A DNA stretch of 30,704 bases from Bacillota bacterium (GTDB lineage: Bacteria; Bacillota; Clostridia; Tissierellales; Peptoniphilaceae), in the NCBI GenBank assembly GCA_023394045.1, contig JAEXBN010000046.1:1-30704 (forward strand), given 5' to 3'. The notes beneath the pieces are model-generated. The model did no database searches, was not told where the DNA came from, and was given only the letters and a program-made list of their open reading frames with translations. Of the stretch, positions 1 through 8,074 are shown piece after piece (positions within the stretch are counted from its first letter, which is position 1; every line of letters begins with the position of its first letter). Made by a program: the position numbers and the translations under genes.

Positions 1-18
1 CAGCAAAGCGCAGCAGTC

Positions 19-1020
19 ATGCACCCTGCCGAAGGGGTACAGACGCATGAAAAGCGTCTGAGAACCCCGGCGGGGGAGCGCTTCCGCCGTGAGACGCTGG
101 GCAGGGGCTTCGTGACGATGATGGGTAGTTTGATTATCGTGGTCACGCTGGCCCTTCTTGGCTTTCTTGCGTATCGCGGCGTACAGTCCTTTACGACCTA
201 TGGTCACTCGTTGACGCAATTTTTATTTGATGCGAAATGGCAGCCCACCGACAGCTTTGACGTGCCGGGGCAGGGCTCCATCGGCGCCGCCGTTTTTATT
301 GTTGGTTCTCTGATTACCTGTGGTCTCGCCGTGCTCATCGCTACGCCGTTCGCGATGGGCGGCGCGATCTTTATGACCGAGATTGCCCCTGTATGGGGGA
401 AACGGCTCTTCCGCCCGGCCGTGGAAATTTTTGTCGGCATCCCCTCCATTGTTTACGGCTGGGTCGGACTGACCGTTCTGGTTCCTTGGATTCGCGATAC
501 CTTTCACGCGCCCGTCGGAGGATACTCCATTTTAGCGGCCGTGATCGTGTTGACGGTGATGATTTTTCCAACCATTACCACCTACATTGCGGATACGATT
601 CTCGGCGTTCCGGACAGCTATCGCCAAGCCGCTTATGGGCTGGGAGCGACGCGTTTTCAGGTGATTCGCGACATCGTGATTCCGGCCTCGTCGTCCGGCA
701 TCTACACGGGGATCATTCTTGGTTTGGCGCGTGCATTCGGCGAGGCGCTCGCCGTATCCATGGTCATTGGCCGCACGCGGCTGTTTGCGAAAAGCCTTTT
801 GCATCCGACGGCGAACCTGACCGGAATTCTGGCATCCGATATGGGAAATACGATCGATGGAAGCGAAGCCAATATGGCGCTTTGGAGCTTGGCATTTCTT
901 TTGATGCTGATTTCGATCGGCTTTATCATTCTGGTTCATAAGGTGGCCGGGGGCAAACCCGTTGATGAAACGGAGGAGAAAAAAGTGGAAAAGCAGGATC
1001 ATCCGGAGGTGGCTGCATGA
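19..1020 (+). CDS. pstC: Phosphate ABC transporter permease PstC
   Basis: One of the two membrane permeases of the PstSCAB high-affinity phosphate importer. The 333-residue product has a charged cytoplasmic N-terminus, a first membrane segment at about residues 33-53, further hydrophobic segments, and the binding-protein-dependent permease (EAA) loop around residues 200-225 (AAYGLGATRFQVIRDIVIP) that docks on PstB. The stop codon overlaps the pstA start (ATGA). The reading frame is open back to base 1 and no clear ribosome binding site precedes the ATG at 19, so the true start could lie left of the window. The N-terminal length is nevertheless normal for PstC. The phosphate-binding protein gene pstS would be expected just upstream, outside the window. 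Confidence 0.95.
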   Translation: MHPAEGVQTHEKRLRTPAGERFRRETLGRGFVTMMGSLIIVVTLALLGFLAYRGVQSFTTYGHSLTQFLFDAKWQPTDSFDVPGQGSIGAAVFIVGSLITCGLAVLIATPFAMGGAIFMTEIAPVWGKRLFRPAVEIFVGIPSIVYGWVGLTVLVPWIRDTFHAPVGGYSILAAVIVLTVMIFPTITTYIADTILGVPDSYRQAAYGLGATRFQVIRDIVIPASSSGIYTGIILGLARAFGEALAVSMVIGRTRLFAKSLLHPTANLTGILASDMGNTIDGSEANMALWSLAFLLMLISIGFIILVHKVAGGKPVDETEEKKVEKQDHPEVAA

Positions 1021-1910
1021 ACGAACAGATGCAACATCGCATTGCTCGTGCCAAACGGATGGATCGGGTGATGACCGGCGTTTTTATCGGCGTCGGAGGA
1101 TTCTTTATTCTCTTGCTGTTTGCCTTTGTGGGCTACATTGTGATCAATGGCGTGAGCAGCTATTTTCCGGGCGTTTTCTCGTTTAATTCGTCAGGCATCG
1201 GAAATCAGCTGTTTAACACCATTTATATGCTGGTTCTTTCTTTGGCCATCAGCGCTTTGATCGGCATTCCTGCTGGAATCTATATGGCAGAATATGCTGG
1301 AAAAAATCGTTGGACCACCTTTTTGCGGATGTGCATCGAATCCCTTTCCTCGCTGCCATCCATCGTGATCGGTCTCTTCGGCTTTTTGGCCTTTGTCCTG
1401 ACCCCTGGCGTCACCTGGAATCTTCTTTCAGGATCGCTGACGGTCTCCATTCTCTGCGTGCCATTGATTGTCACGTCGACGGAGGATGCCATCCGGAGCC
1501 TTCCGCGCGATTTGGTGGAGGGCAGCATGGCGTTGGGCTCCACGCACTGGTATGCCATCGTTCACACGCTGCTCCCCGCGGCGGCAGCCCGCATCGTTTC
1601 AGGGATGATTTTGGCAGCAGGGCGTGTTTTTGGCGAAGCGACGGCTCTGATGTATACGGCGGGAATGGCGACGCGCATCGATTGGACGAACTGGAATCTC
1701 AGCTCACCGCTGAACGCGCTCAATCCGATGCGCACCGGAGAAACCCTGGCACTGCACATCTGGGTCATGCGCTCTGAGGCGGTGGATCCGAACAGCGCGC
1801 GCATCGCGAATGTCTCGGCGCTGGTGTTGGTGCTCGTGGTTCTGTCTTTTTCTCTGGGCGCACGCGTACTGCTTCGCCACATTGATAAAAAACAGGGAAA
1901 GATCGATTAG
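1017..1910 (+). CDS. pstA: Phosphate ABC transporter permease PstA
   Basis: Second permease of the PstSCAB importer, pairing with PstC in the membrane. The 297-residue protein has about six hydrophobic segments (first at about residues 18-43) and a clear EAA loop near residues 165-195 (EGSMALGSTHWYAIVHTLLP). Its start overlaps the pstC stop by 4 nt, indicating translational coupling, and pstB follows 18 nt downstream. Order and spacing are the standard pst operon. The length is typical for the family, and I see no anomaly. Confidence 0.95.
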   Translation: MNEQMQHRIARAKRMDRVMTGVFIGVGGFFILLLFAFVGYIVINGVSSYFPGVFSFNSSGIGNQLFNTIYMLVLSLAISALIGIPAGIYMAEYAGKNRWTTFLRMCIESLSSLPSIVIGLFGFLAFVLTPGVTWNLLSGSLTVSILCVPLIVTSTEDAIRSLPRDLVEGSMALGSTHWYAIVHTLLPAAAARIVSGMILAAGRVFGEATALMYTAGMATRIDWTNWNLSSPLNALNPMRTGETLALHIWVMRSEAVDPNSARIANVSALVLVLVVLSFSLGARVLLRHIDKKQGKID

Positions 1911-1928
1911 TGATCCATAGGAGGAAGC

Positions 1929-2705
1929 ATGAGCACAATTCAGGAAGCGGTCCAGCCTCTGAAATTTGAAGTGAAGGATTTGGACGTCTATTATGGTTCG
2001 TTTCAGGCGCTGAAAAAAATTGAGATGAATGTTCCCGAACATGAGATCACGGCGTTTATTGGTCCGTCAGGCTGCGGAAAATCAACGTTTTTGAAGACGA
2101 TGAACCGCATGAATGACTTGGTGGATGGGGCGCGTGTGGAAGGAAGCCTTAAGCTGGACGGGAAGGATGTTTACCAGGACATGGACGCTTTGGAAGTCCG
2201 GCGCCGCGTCGGGATGGTCTTTCAGCAGCCGAATCCGTTCCCCAAGTCGGTCTATGATAATGTCGCCTATGGTCCGCGGATCAATGGGATCCATGATAAG
2301 AAAAAATTGGACGAAATTGTTGAGCGCAGCCTGCGCCAGGCCGCCATTTGGGATGAGTTGAAGGATCGGCTGCATAAATCAGCGCTGGGGCTTTCCGGAG
2401 GGCAGCAGCAGCGCTTGTGCATCGCGCGCACGGTGGCGGTGGAGCCTGAGGTGATTTTGATGGATGAACCAACATCTGCGCTGGATCCGATTTCCACCAC
2501 CAAGATTGAGGATCTGATGTTTCAGCTGAAGAAGGACTTTACGATCGTCATCGTGACCCACAATATGCAGCAGGCGACACGTATCGCGGACAAAACCGGA
2601 TTTTTCTATTTGGGAGAGCTGGTGGAGTTCGATCGAACGGAGGAAATTTTCAGCAATCCGAAAAATGAGAAGACCGAGCGCTACGTTACCGGACATTTCG
2701 GATGA
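1929..2705 (+). CDS. pstB: Phosphate ABC transporter ATP-binding protein PstB
   Basis: ATPase that powers phosphate import through PstCA. The 258 residues carry Walker A (GPSGCGKST, about residues 39-47), a Q-loop region (VGMVFQQPNPFP), the ABC signature LSGGQQQR, Walker B plus D-loop (VILMDEPTSALDP) and the switch His (IVTHNMQQA). The motif set and length are standard for PstB. A good Shine-Dalgarno (AGGAGG) lies 6 nt before the ATG. It sits 18 nt after pstA and 34 nt before phoU, so it is in the same operon. Confidence 0.97.
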   Translation: MSTIQEAVQPLKFEVKDLDVYYGSFQALKKIEMNVPEHEITAFIGPSGCGKSTFLKTMNRMNDLVDGARVEGSLKLDGKDVYQDMDALEVRRRVGMVFQQPNPFPKSVYDNVAYGPRINGIHDKKKLDEIVERSLRQAAIWDELKDRLHKSALGLSGGQQQRLCIARTVAVEPEVILMDEPTSALDPISTTKIEDLMFQLKKDFTIVIVTHNMQQATRIADKTGFFYLGELVEFDRTEEIFSNPKNEKTERYVTGHFG

Positions 2706-2739
2706 TGGCCATTATGGGCGCAGGAAATGAGGAGGAATC

Positions 2740-3393
2740 ATGCGAGATAACTTCGAGAGTAAACTCGAGTCCCTGAACCGCAATATGACGGCGATGGCGG
2801 ATACGGTGTGCGATCAGCTCAAGATGGCGGTGGCGGCCTTGCTGGCGAAGGATAAAGAGAAAGCGGATTTCGTGATTGCGCACGAGCGCACGGTGAATGC
2901 GGATTATACGGAGAACGAGCGAGACGCTCTGATGCTTTTGCTGCGGGAACAGCCGGCGGCGCGGGATTTTCGTTTTGTGTCTGCAGCAATCAACATGAAC
3001 ACGGATCTGGAGCGAGTGGGCGATCAGGCGGAGGATATTGCCGTTTTAGTCAAGCAGATGATTGATACCGGATACGATAAGCCGAATCTGGGAAGCATTG
3101 AGCGGATGAGCACCATTACGCAGCACATGCTGACCGATGCGGTGCAGGCATTCGTGGCGGGCGATAGTGAGCTGGCGCGTCAGGCGGCGATGATGGACGA
3201 TATGGTTGATGAGCTGTTTGTGAAGGTGCGCGATGAGATCGTGCAGGATATCCGCCAGGAACAGGTGGAGCCCGATCTGATTATTGACCTGCTCATGATT
3301 GCGAAATACCTTGAGCGCTGCGGAGACCATGCACAGAACATCGCTGAATCGGTGCTGTTTTCATTGACCGGAGCGCGTGAAAAATTTGATTGA
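2740..3393 (+). CDS. phoU: Phosphate signalling protein PhoU
   Basis: Negative regulator linking the Pst transporter to the phosphate sensor kinase, and modulator of phosphate uptake. The 217-residue all-helical protein contains the two symmetric PhoU repeats. Each has the metal-cluster motif seen in the family: INMNTDLERVGDQAEDIA at about residues 85-102 and IAKYLERCGDHAQNIAE at about 187-203. GAGGAGGAATC precedes the start. It is the last gene of the pst operon: a GC-rich hairpin with eight U residues follows. The kinase and regulator it would act on are encoded immediately downstream. Confidence 0.95.
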   Translation: MRDNFESKLESLNRNMTAMADTVCDQLKMAVAALLAKDKEKADFVIAHERTVNADYTENERDALMLLLREQPAARDFRFVSAAINMNTDLERVGDQAEDIAVLVKQMIDTGYDKPNLGSIERMSTITQHMLTDAVQAFVAGDSELARQAAMMDDMVDELFVKVRDEIVQDIRQEQVEPDLIIDLLMIAKYLERCGDHAQNIAESVLFSLTGAREKFD

Positions 3394-3409
3394 AGCTCTG
3401 CAGGGAATG

Positions 3410-3449
3410 CGGCGGCGGCGGGTTTTCTCCGCCGTACGCCGTTTTTTTT
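3410..3449 (+). terminator. Rho-independent terminator after phoU
   Basis: A very GC-rich inverted repeat (CGGCGGCGGCGG pairing with CCGCCG/CGCCG, about 7-base TTTTCT-type loop) runs directly into TTTTTTTT (3442-3449). It lies 16 nt after the phoU stop, so it ends the pst transcript before the regulator gene. Confidence 0.85.
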
Positions 3450-3479
3450 GTACAATAGAACAAGGAGATCGGAAGGGGG

Positions 3480-3505
3480 CGCGCCGGAACGCAGTTTACG
3501 GCGCG
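3480..3505 (+). other. Hairpin in the presumed 5' leader of the phoP-like gene
   Basis: CGCGCCG (3480-3486) pairs perfectly with CGGCGCG (3499-3505) across a 12-base loop. It lies about 38 nt before the response-regulator start and has no U-run, so it is not a terminator. A TACAAT at 3451-3456 could be a -10 element placing this hairpin in the 5' leader, but no -35 is visible because the phoU terminator occupies that position. Confidence 0.4.
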
Positions 3506-3543
3506 GGCTTCGGGTCTTCAGGATGTCGTAGAAGGAGGGCTGG

Positions 3544-4221
3544 ATGCAGCCGATTTATGTGGTCGAAGATGATGTGAATATTCGCGAGTTGATTTGCTAT
3601 GCACTGGATAATAATGGATATAAGGCATCAGGATTTTCCGGCGCACAGGGGTTGTACGCGGCCATTGAAAAGGAACTTCCCGGGCTGATTCTTCTTGATA
3701 TCATGCTGGAAGGGGAGGATGGCTACCAAATCCTCTCGCATTTGAAGGCGGACGGGCGCACCCATGATCTCTCGGTGATCATGCTCACTGCGAAAACCAG
3801 CGAATTCGATAAGGTTCGGGGTCTGGATATGGGGGCGGACGATTATATCACCAAGCCGTTTGGCGTGATGGAATTGCTCAGCCGTGTCAAAGCAGTCTTG
3901 CGCCGCACCGGGGTAAAGGCGCATCCAGCGGCGCTCCATTTCAAGGAAATCACGATGGATTCTGCAAAACGGAGGGTTCTGGTGGACGATGAAGAGGTGC
4001 ATCTGACCTACAAAGAATTTGAATTGCTGTATTTCCTCATGTCCAATCCGGAGGTGGTGCTGTCGCGCGACCGGATTATGGATGAAATCTGGGGCTATGA
4101 ATATGCCGGAGAGACGCGAACCGTCGATGTCCATATTCGGACGCTGCGCCAGAAGCTGGGCAACCGGGCTGGGTATATCCATACCATTCGAAATGTAGGC
4201 TATTCTCTGGGTGAAGAATAA
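3544..4221 (+). CDS. phoP: OmpR/PhoB-family response regulator (PhoP/PhoB-like)
   Basis: DNA-binding response regulator, presumably turning on phosphate-starvation genes when phosphorylated by the adjacent kinase. Residues 1-120 form the receiver domain with acidic pocket D9/D10, phospho-acceptor D52 (LLDIML), T82 and K104 (TKPFG). Residues about 130-225 form a winged-helix Trans_reg_C domain with the transactivation-loop/recognition-helix sequence (TRTVDVHIRTLRQKLG). Start chosen at 3544, preceded by GAAGGAGGG. The kinase gene follows 15 nt later. The phosphate role is inferred from position next to pstCAB-phoU; the family alone does not define the stimulus. Confidence 0.9.
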   Translation: MQPIYVVEDDVNIRELICYALDNNGYKASGFSGAQGLYAAIEKELPGLILLDIMLEGEDGYQILSHLKADGRTHDLSVIMLTAKTSEFDKVRGLDMGADDYITKPFGVMELLSRVKAVLRRTGVKAHPAALHFKEITMDSAKRRVLVDDEEVHLTYKEFELLYFLMSNPEVVLSRDRIMDEIWGYEYAGETRTVDVHIRTLRQKLGNRAGYIHTIRNVGYSLGEE

Positions 4222-4236
4222 ACCAGGAGGTCTATC

Positions 4237-5397
4237 ATGAATAACCGCATTCGGGCACATTTTTTCCGCATTAGTTTTGCGTTTCTTGCGGTGACGTTTG
4301 TGTTATTCTTTTTTACGATGCGCTATGCCATGCCGGAGCGGTCGGCAGGTCAAATTCTCCGGTTGATGGCTGAGCCGGCGCTCGTTCTGGTCTTCTTTGC
4401 GGTGGTGGCATCGCTCTATTTGTCGAATAAAATTTATGTGGAAAATATTCGGCCGGTTCGCTATATGGTCAATTATCTGAACCGCTTGATGTCTGGGACG
4501 TTCACCGACGATCTGCCTTCCACGGAAGATGAGGCGATGCTGAGCAGCCTGCTGGAGAATGAGGAAGAGCGCAGTCTGTTTCTAAAAAAAATGGCGGATG
4601 TGCGCCAAAATGAAGTGCTTCGCCGCCAGTTTTCTGCCAATGTGAGCCATGAATTGAAAAGCCCGCTCACCTCGATCAACGGCTACGCGGAAATGATCGA
4701 AAGCGGCATGGTCGGACCGGAGGACACGAAACGGTTTGCGGGCATCATCCATCGCGAAGGGGTTCGCCTGCTCAACATGATCAATGAGGTGATTCAGCTC
4801 TCGAAGTTTGATACCGGCTATTCTGATTTTGATCGCCGAGAAAGTTTTGATCTGGGGGAAGTCATTCGCGAGCAGGTGGAAGCGCTCAAAGCGATGGCAG
4901 CGGACCGGAGCGTCTGGATTGAGGTCGATGCGGGGACACCGCAAAACCCCGTGATTCTCTTTGGAAACCGACGCTTAATTACTGATGTGGTTCGCAATTT
5001 GCTGAGCAATGCGATTAAGTATTCCAAAGCGGATGGCGGGACGGTGCGTCTGTCGGCTCGCCGAGAGGGACTGAAAGTGATTCTGGTCGTCGCCGATGAT
5101 GGGATTGGGATTGCGCCGGAATTTCAGGAGCGTGTGTTTGAACGCTTTTTCGTGGTGGATCCTGCCCGATCGCGTTCGGAAGGATCCGGGACGGGGCTCG
5201 GTCTTTCTTTGGTCAAACATATTATGGAAGTTCATGGCGGGACACTTCGTCTCGACAGTGAACTCGGAAAGGGATCCACGTTCACGCTCACCTTTCCTAA
5301 AGATGGCGTGTTTGAAACCGATCCGGAAGATCAATCATTTGATGAATACAAGGAAACCGAATCATGCAACGATTGCACCTCACCGACAATCCAATAA
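4237..5397 (+). CDS. phoR: Membrane sensor histidine kinase (PhoR-like)
   Basis: Partner kinase of the preceding regulator. Two membrane segments (about residues 9-29 and 45-63) are separated by only about 15 residues, so there is almost no external domain. A juxtamembrane HAMP-like stretch (about 64-125) leads to the HisKA domain with phospho-acceptor H138 (FSANVSHELKSPLTS) and the HATPase_c domain with N box (RNLLSNAIKYS, about 253-263), G1 (DDGIGI, 287-292) and G2 (GTGLGLSLVKHI, from 318). No PAS domain fits between the HAMP-like stretch and the HisKA domain, unlike the best-studied PhoR proteins. With so little outside the cell, input probably comes from the Pst/PhoU complex. The last 34 nt overlap the MATE gene. 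Confidence 0.9.
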   Translation: MNNRIRAHFFRISFAFLAVTFVLFFFTMRYAMPERSAGQILRLMAEPALVLVFFAVVASLYLSNKIYVENIRPVRYMVNYLNRLMSGTFTDDLPSTEDEAMLSSLLENEEERSLFLKKMADVRQNEVLRRQFSANVSHELKSPLTSINGYAEMIESGMVGPEDTKRFAGIIHREGVRLLNMINEVIQLSKFDTGYSDFDRRESFDLGEVIREQVEALKAMAADRSVWIEVDAGTPQNPVILFGNRRLITDVVRNLLSNAIKYSKADGGTVRLSARREGLKVILVVADDGIGIAPEFQERVFERFFVVDPARSRSEGSGTGLGLSLVKHIMEVHGGTLRLDSELGKGSTFTLTFPKDGVFETDPEDQSFDEYKETESCNDCTSPTIQ

Positions 5398-6728
5398 TGC
5401 CTCGTCTCTGGAAGCTGGCGTATCCGACCATGATTTCTTTCGCTCTTCAGAGTTTTTATGACATCGTGGATATGGCATGGGTGGGGCAGATTTCAAGCGA
5501 GGCGCTTTCCGGGGTGACCCTATTCACGACCATTTACACCTTATTTACGGTTCTGAATGAGATTGCTGGAGGCGGAAGTGTGGCCATGATTGCGCAAAGT
5601 TATGGCCGGGGAACGCATCAGCGCACCCAGCTGATCGCTGAGCAGACCATTTCGTTCAAAATCGTTCTGGCATTGATCGCCGGCGGACTCATGCTGTTCT
5701 TACTGGATCCCGTGCTCCATCTTTATACGCAAGACGCGGCAACCATTCAGGCGGCGAAGGATTATGGCTTGATTCGCATCTATTTTCTGCCGATGGCGTT
5801 TTCTTCCTATTCCGTCAACACCATTTTTCGCTGCACACAGGACTCCAAAACACCGATGAAAATCATGCTGCTCGCCGGTTTTCTCAACTTGATCCTCGAT
5901 CCTCTCATGATGTTTTCCCATGTGCCGGGAACGCCGATTCCCGGATTGGGGCTGGGGGTTTTCGGCGCTGCCCTAGCGACCGCCATTGCCACCACCATCT
6001 CTTTTATTTACGGATTTACCATTCTGATCACCGGTCGGCGGGATGTGACAATTTCTCTTCGAGGACTGCTGCGTCTGGATTTGCCGATTGACCGCGAGCT
6101 CATGCGTATTGGAGCGCCGGCGGGGCTGCAGCTTTTCGTCAACCAATTTTTCAACGCAACCATGATGAAGTTCGTCACAACGTATGGGGTCTCTGCGGTC
6201 GCCCTGGCAGGCATCTCCGGGAAGCTCAACGGTTTTCTTCTCATGCCCATCTTTGGTCTCAACATGGCGGGATCGGCTCTCGTGGGCAGCGCCCTCGGGC
6301 GCGACAATATCCGTGAAGCAGAGCAAGTCTCCGCGGCAGCGGTTCGCATTAACACGGTGGTTGTCGGATCCCTTGGTCTGGTCATTGCGCTGTTTGCCCG
6401 CCCGGTCATTTCCATCTTTTCCCGTGATCCGGAGGTGATTTCCGAGGGGATCATTATGATCCGCGTCTCCGTGATCAGTCTGGTGCTCTCCGCCTATAAT
6501 TACGGACGCAAAGTGGTGTTCAGCGGATCCGGCTACAATCGTCCGCAGCTGATCATCACGTTTGTCAGCTTCTGGCTCGTTCAGATTCCTTCCACGGCAC
6601 TCATTGTCTTCGCCTTCCATCTTCCGCTCTCCGCCTTCTGGTGGTCCATGGTGATCGGCACGCTGGCGGATGTTGCCCTCACGGCGTATTATTACGGCCA
6701 GAGCACCTGGCGCATGAACCGGGTATAA
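5364..6728 (+). CDS. MATE-family multidrug/toxin efflux transporter
   Basis: Twelve-helix membrane antiporter expected to export organic cations or drugs using a sodium or proton gradient. The 454 residues form two MatE repeats (about 15-175 and 240-400) with the usual N-terminal pattern (PRLWKLAYPTMISFALQSFYDIVDMAWVG) and a second-half counterpart (MRIGAPAGLQLFVNQFF). It starts at 5364 inside the end of the kinase gene (AAGGA 9 nt before the ATG), so it is probably translated from the phoPR transcript. Whether it has anything to do with phosphate cannot be told from sequence. The substrate is unknown. Confidence 0.9.
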   Translation: MQRLHLTDNPIMPRLWKLAYPTMISFALQSFYDIVDMAWVGQISSEALSGVTLFTTIYTLFTVLNEIAGGGSVAMIAQSYGRGTHQRTQLIAEQTISFKIVLALIAGGLMLFLLDPVLHLYTQDAATIQAAKDYGLIRIYFLPMAFSSYSVNTIFRCTQDSKTPMKIMLLAGFLNLILDPLMMFSHVPGTPIPGLGLGVFGAALATAIATTISFIYGFTILITGRRDVTISLRGLLRLDLPIDRELMRIGAPAGLQLFVNQFFNATMMKFVTTYGVSAVALAGISGKLNGFLLMPIFGLNMAGSALVGSALGRDNIREAEQVSAAAVRINTVVVGSLGLVIALFARPVISIFSRDPEVISEGIIMIRVSVISLVLSAYNYGRKVVFSGSGYNRPQLIITFVSFWLVQIPSTALIVFAFHLPLSAFWWSMVIGTLADVALTAYYYGQSTWRMNRV

Positions 6729-6793
6729 CCCCTACGGCGTTGATGGGGAAGAGGATGATGGAGATCCCACACGGCGAGGAGTTCCGGCGCCGT

Positions 6794-6827
6794 ACCGTTC
6801 ATGACCACGCCTCAACCGTTCTTGACC
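6794..6827. repeat. Spaced direct repeat, possible operator
   Basis: ACCGTTCATGACC (6794-6806) recurs as ACCGTTCTTGACC (6815-6827), with 12 of 13 bases identical and a start-to-start distance of 21 bp, two helical turns. It lies 21 bp upstream of the -35 element proposed for the HutG-like gene, the geometry of an activator or regulator binding site. It does not match a consensus I can name. Confidence 0.5.
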
Positions 6828-6847
6828 GTGCATCATAAGGACAGAAG

Positions 6848-6876
6848 TTGGTTTGGATGCGGAGTTGCGCTAAGAT
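6848..6876 (+). promoter_or_regulatory. Sigma-A-type promoter for the HutG-like gene
   Basis: TTGGTT (6848-6853), a 17-bp spacer, then TAAGAT (6871-6876). Transcription would start near 6883, leaving an 80-nt leader before the gene at 6965. Confidence 0.55.
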
Positions 6877-6964
6877 AGTCTAAAGAAGAATCGTTTCATC
6901 GACGTGGGGAACTGGAACTCATTCAAACAATTGAGATAAACGAATCAGAAAGCGAGATCGGGTC

Positions 6965-8020
6965 ATGCTGAAAAATTATGTGAGCGCGATGGATCAGTGG
7001 CAGGGACGCATGGATAGCACCGAAGATTATGAGGCTTTTCGCTGGCATCAATGGGTGCAGCCGTTGAATCTGAATGAGGAAACGCATCCGGATCTTGGAG
7101 CGCTCGGCTTTGCTTTTATCGGATTTTGCAGCGATTTGGGGGTCAGGCGAAATAAGGGAAGAGAAGGAGCCGCCCTGGCTCCGAGTTTGCTGCGCCGCCG
7201 GATGTCGAATCTGCCCTGTACGTTTGTACAGAGCGTGAAGTTGTTTGATTGCGGGGATATTTTGACCGATGGGATTGAGCTGGAAGAAGCGCAGTCCCTG
7301 CTTGCGGAAGCGGTGCAAAAAATTCTCGATATGGGGCTCTTCCCGATTGTGCTGGGCGGAGGGCATGAGACGACGTTCGGACATTATCTGGGACAGCTGG
7401 CTCATTGTGAGTCGGAACTTGCTCATCGTGATGAGGGGAAAGAAAAAACGGAAAAACCCGATCTGGGCATCGTCAGCTTTGATGCCCATTTCGATATGCG
7501 TCCGTATGAGCATGGCGGGACCTCCGGTTCCATGTTTCTTCAGATCGCGGATATTTGCAAGGAAAAAGGCATCCCATTTGGCTATATGCCTCTGGGGATT
7601 CAGCGGCACAGCAATACGGTGAAGCTGTTTCAGACGGCAGAAGAACATGATGTGAAGTACATGCTGGCGCGGATGATTCAGTATGGATCGCAGGATGAGG
7701 TGTACGAGCATGTCGACAATTTTATGTATCAGCACGAGAACGTCTATATTACGATTTGTTCCGATGTGTTTTCGGCGGCCTTTGCTCCGGGAGTCAGCGC
7801 GACGCAGGCGTTGGGGCTGGATCCGGAAGTCGCCATTCCGATTATTAAGCATGTGATCCGCACGCACAAGGTGAGGGGGTTCGATGTGTGCGAGATCGCT
7901 CCGCGCTTTGATCAGGATGATACCACGGCGAGCCTCGGAGCCGTGCTGATTTTTGCTGTCGTGACAACTCTCTGCGGCATGAATCATCTCAGCATTGATG
8001 TCGGGGCGGATTTCTTCTGA
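6965..8020 (+). CDS. HutG-like formimidoylglutamase (arginase/ureohydrolase family)
   Basis: Predicted cytosolic manganese ureohydrolase, most like formimidoylglutamase (histidine degradation: formiminoglutamate to glutamate plus formamide). The 351 residues show the HutG-type entrance motif GVRRNKGREGAA (about 59-70) and the metal motifs GGGHE (H134), SFDAHFD (D173, H175, D177) and E310. The final metal pair, normally D-x-D, reads C265-S-D267 (ICSDVFSAAFAPG), so one ligand Asp is Cys. A weak Shine-Dalgarno precedes the ATG; an in-frame ATG about 8 codons in is an alternative start. No other histidine-degradation genes are nearby, so the substrate is inferred, and another guanidino compound is possible. 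Confidence 0.8.
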   Translation: MLKNYVSAMDQWQGRMDSTEDYEAFRWHQWVQPLNLNEETHPDLGALGFAFIGFCSDLGVRRNKGREGAALAPSLLRRRMSNLPCTFVQSVKLFDCGDILTDGIELEEAQSLLAEAVQKILDMGLFPIVLGGGHETTFGHYLGQLAHCESELAHRDEGKEKTEKPDLGIVSFDAHFDMRPYEHGGTSGSMFLQIADICKEKGIPFGYMPLGIQRHSNTVKLFQTAEEHDVKYMLARMIQYGSQDEVYEHVDNFMYQHENVYITICSDVFSAAFAPGVSATQALGLDPEVAIPIIKHVIRTHKVRGFDVCEIAPRFDQDDTTASLGAVLIFAVVTTLCGMNHLSIDVGADFF

Positions 8021-8036
8021 TGGCTGGACAGCATGT

Positions 8037-8042
8037 TATAAT
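8037..8042 (+). promoter_or_regulatory. Probable -10 element for metG
   Basis: TATAAT lies 33 bp before the metG ATG. The upstream match (TTCTGA at 8015-8020, 16-bp spacer) is weak. The leader would be about 25 nt, too short for a T-box. Confidence 0.45.
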
Positions 8043-8074
8043 CAAAATATCTATGCATTGCGAAAGGAGAAATC

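Noticed and set aside
3451..3456. TACAAT after the phoU terminator as a promoter for phoP
   Set aside because: The -35 position falls inside the GC-rich terminator arm and does not resemble TTGACA. I kept it only as a remark, not as a promoter call.
6923..7987. Long open frame (about 354 codons) on the minus strand opposite the HutG-like gene
   Set aside because: The translation is His/Arg/Gln/Ile-rich without any domain and mirrors a well-supported gene; there is no ribosome binding site or promoter. It is an antisense shadow.
8021..8074. Possible T-box leader for metG
   Set aside because: Only 54 bp separate the genes and a TATAAT lies within them; there is no room for specifier hairpin, T-box and antiterminator.
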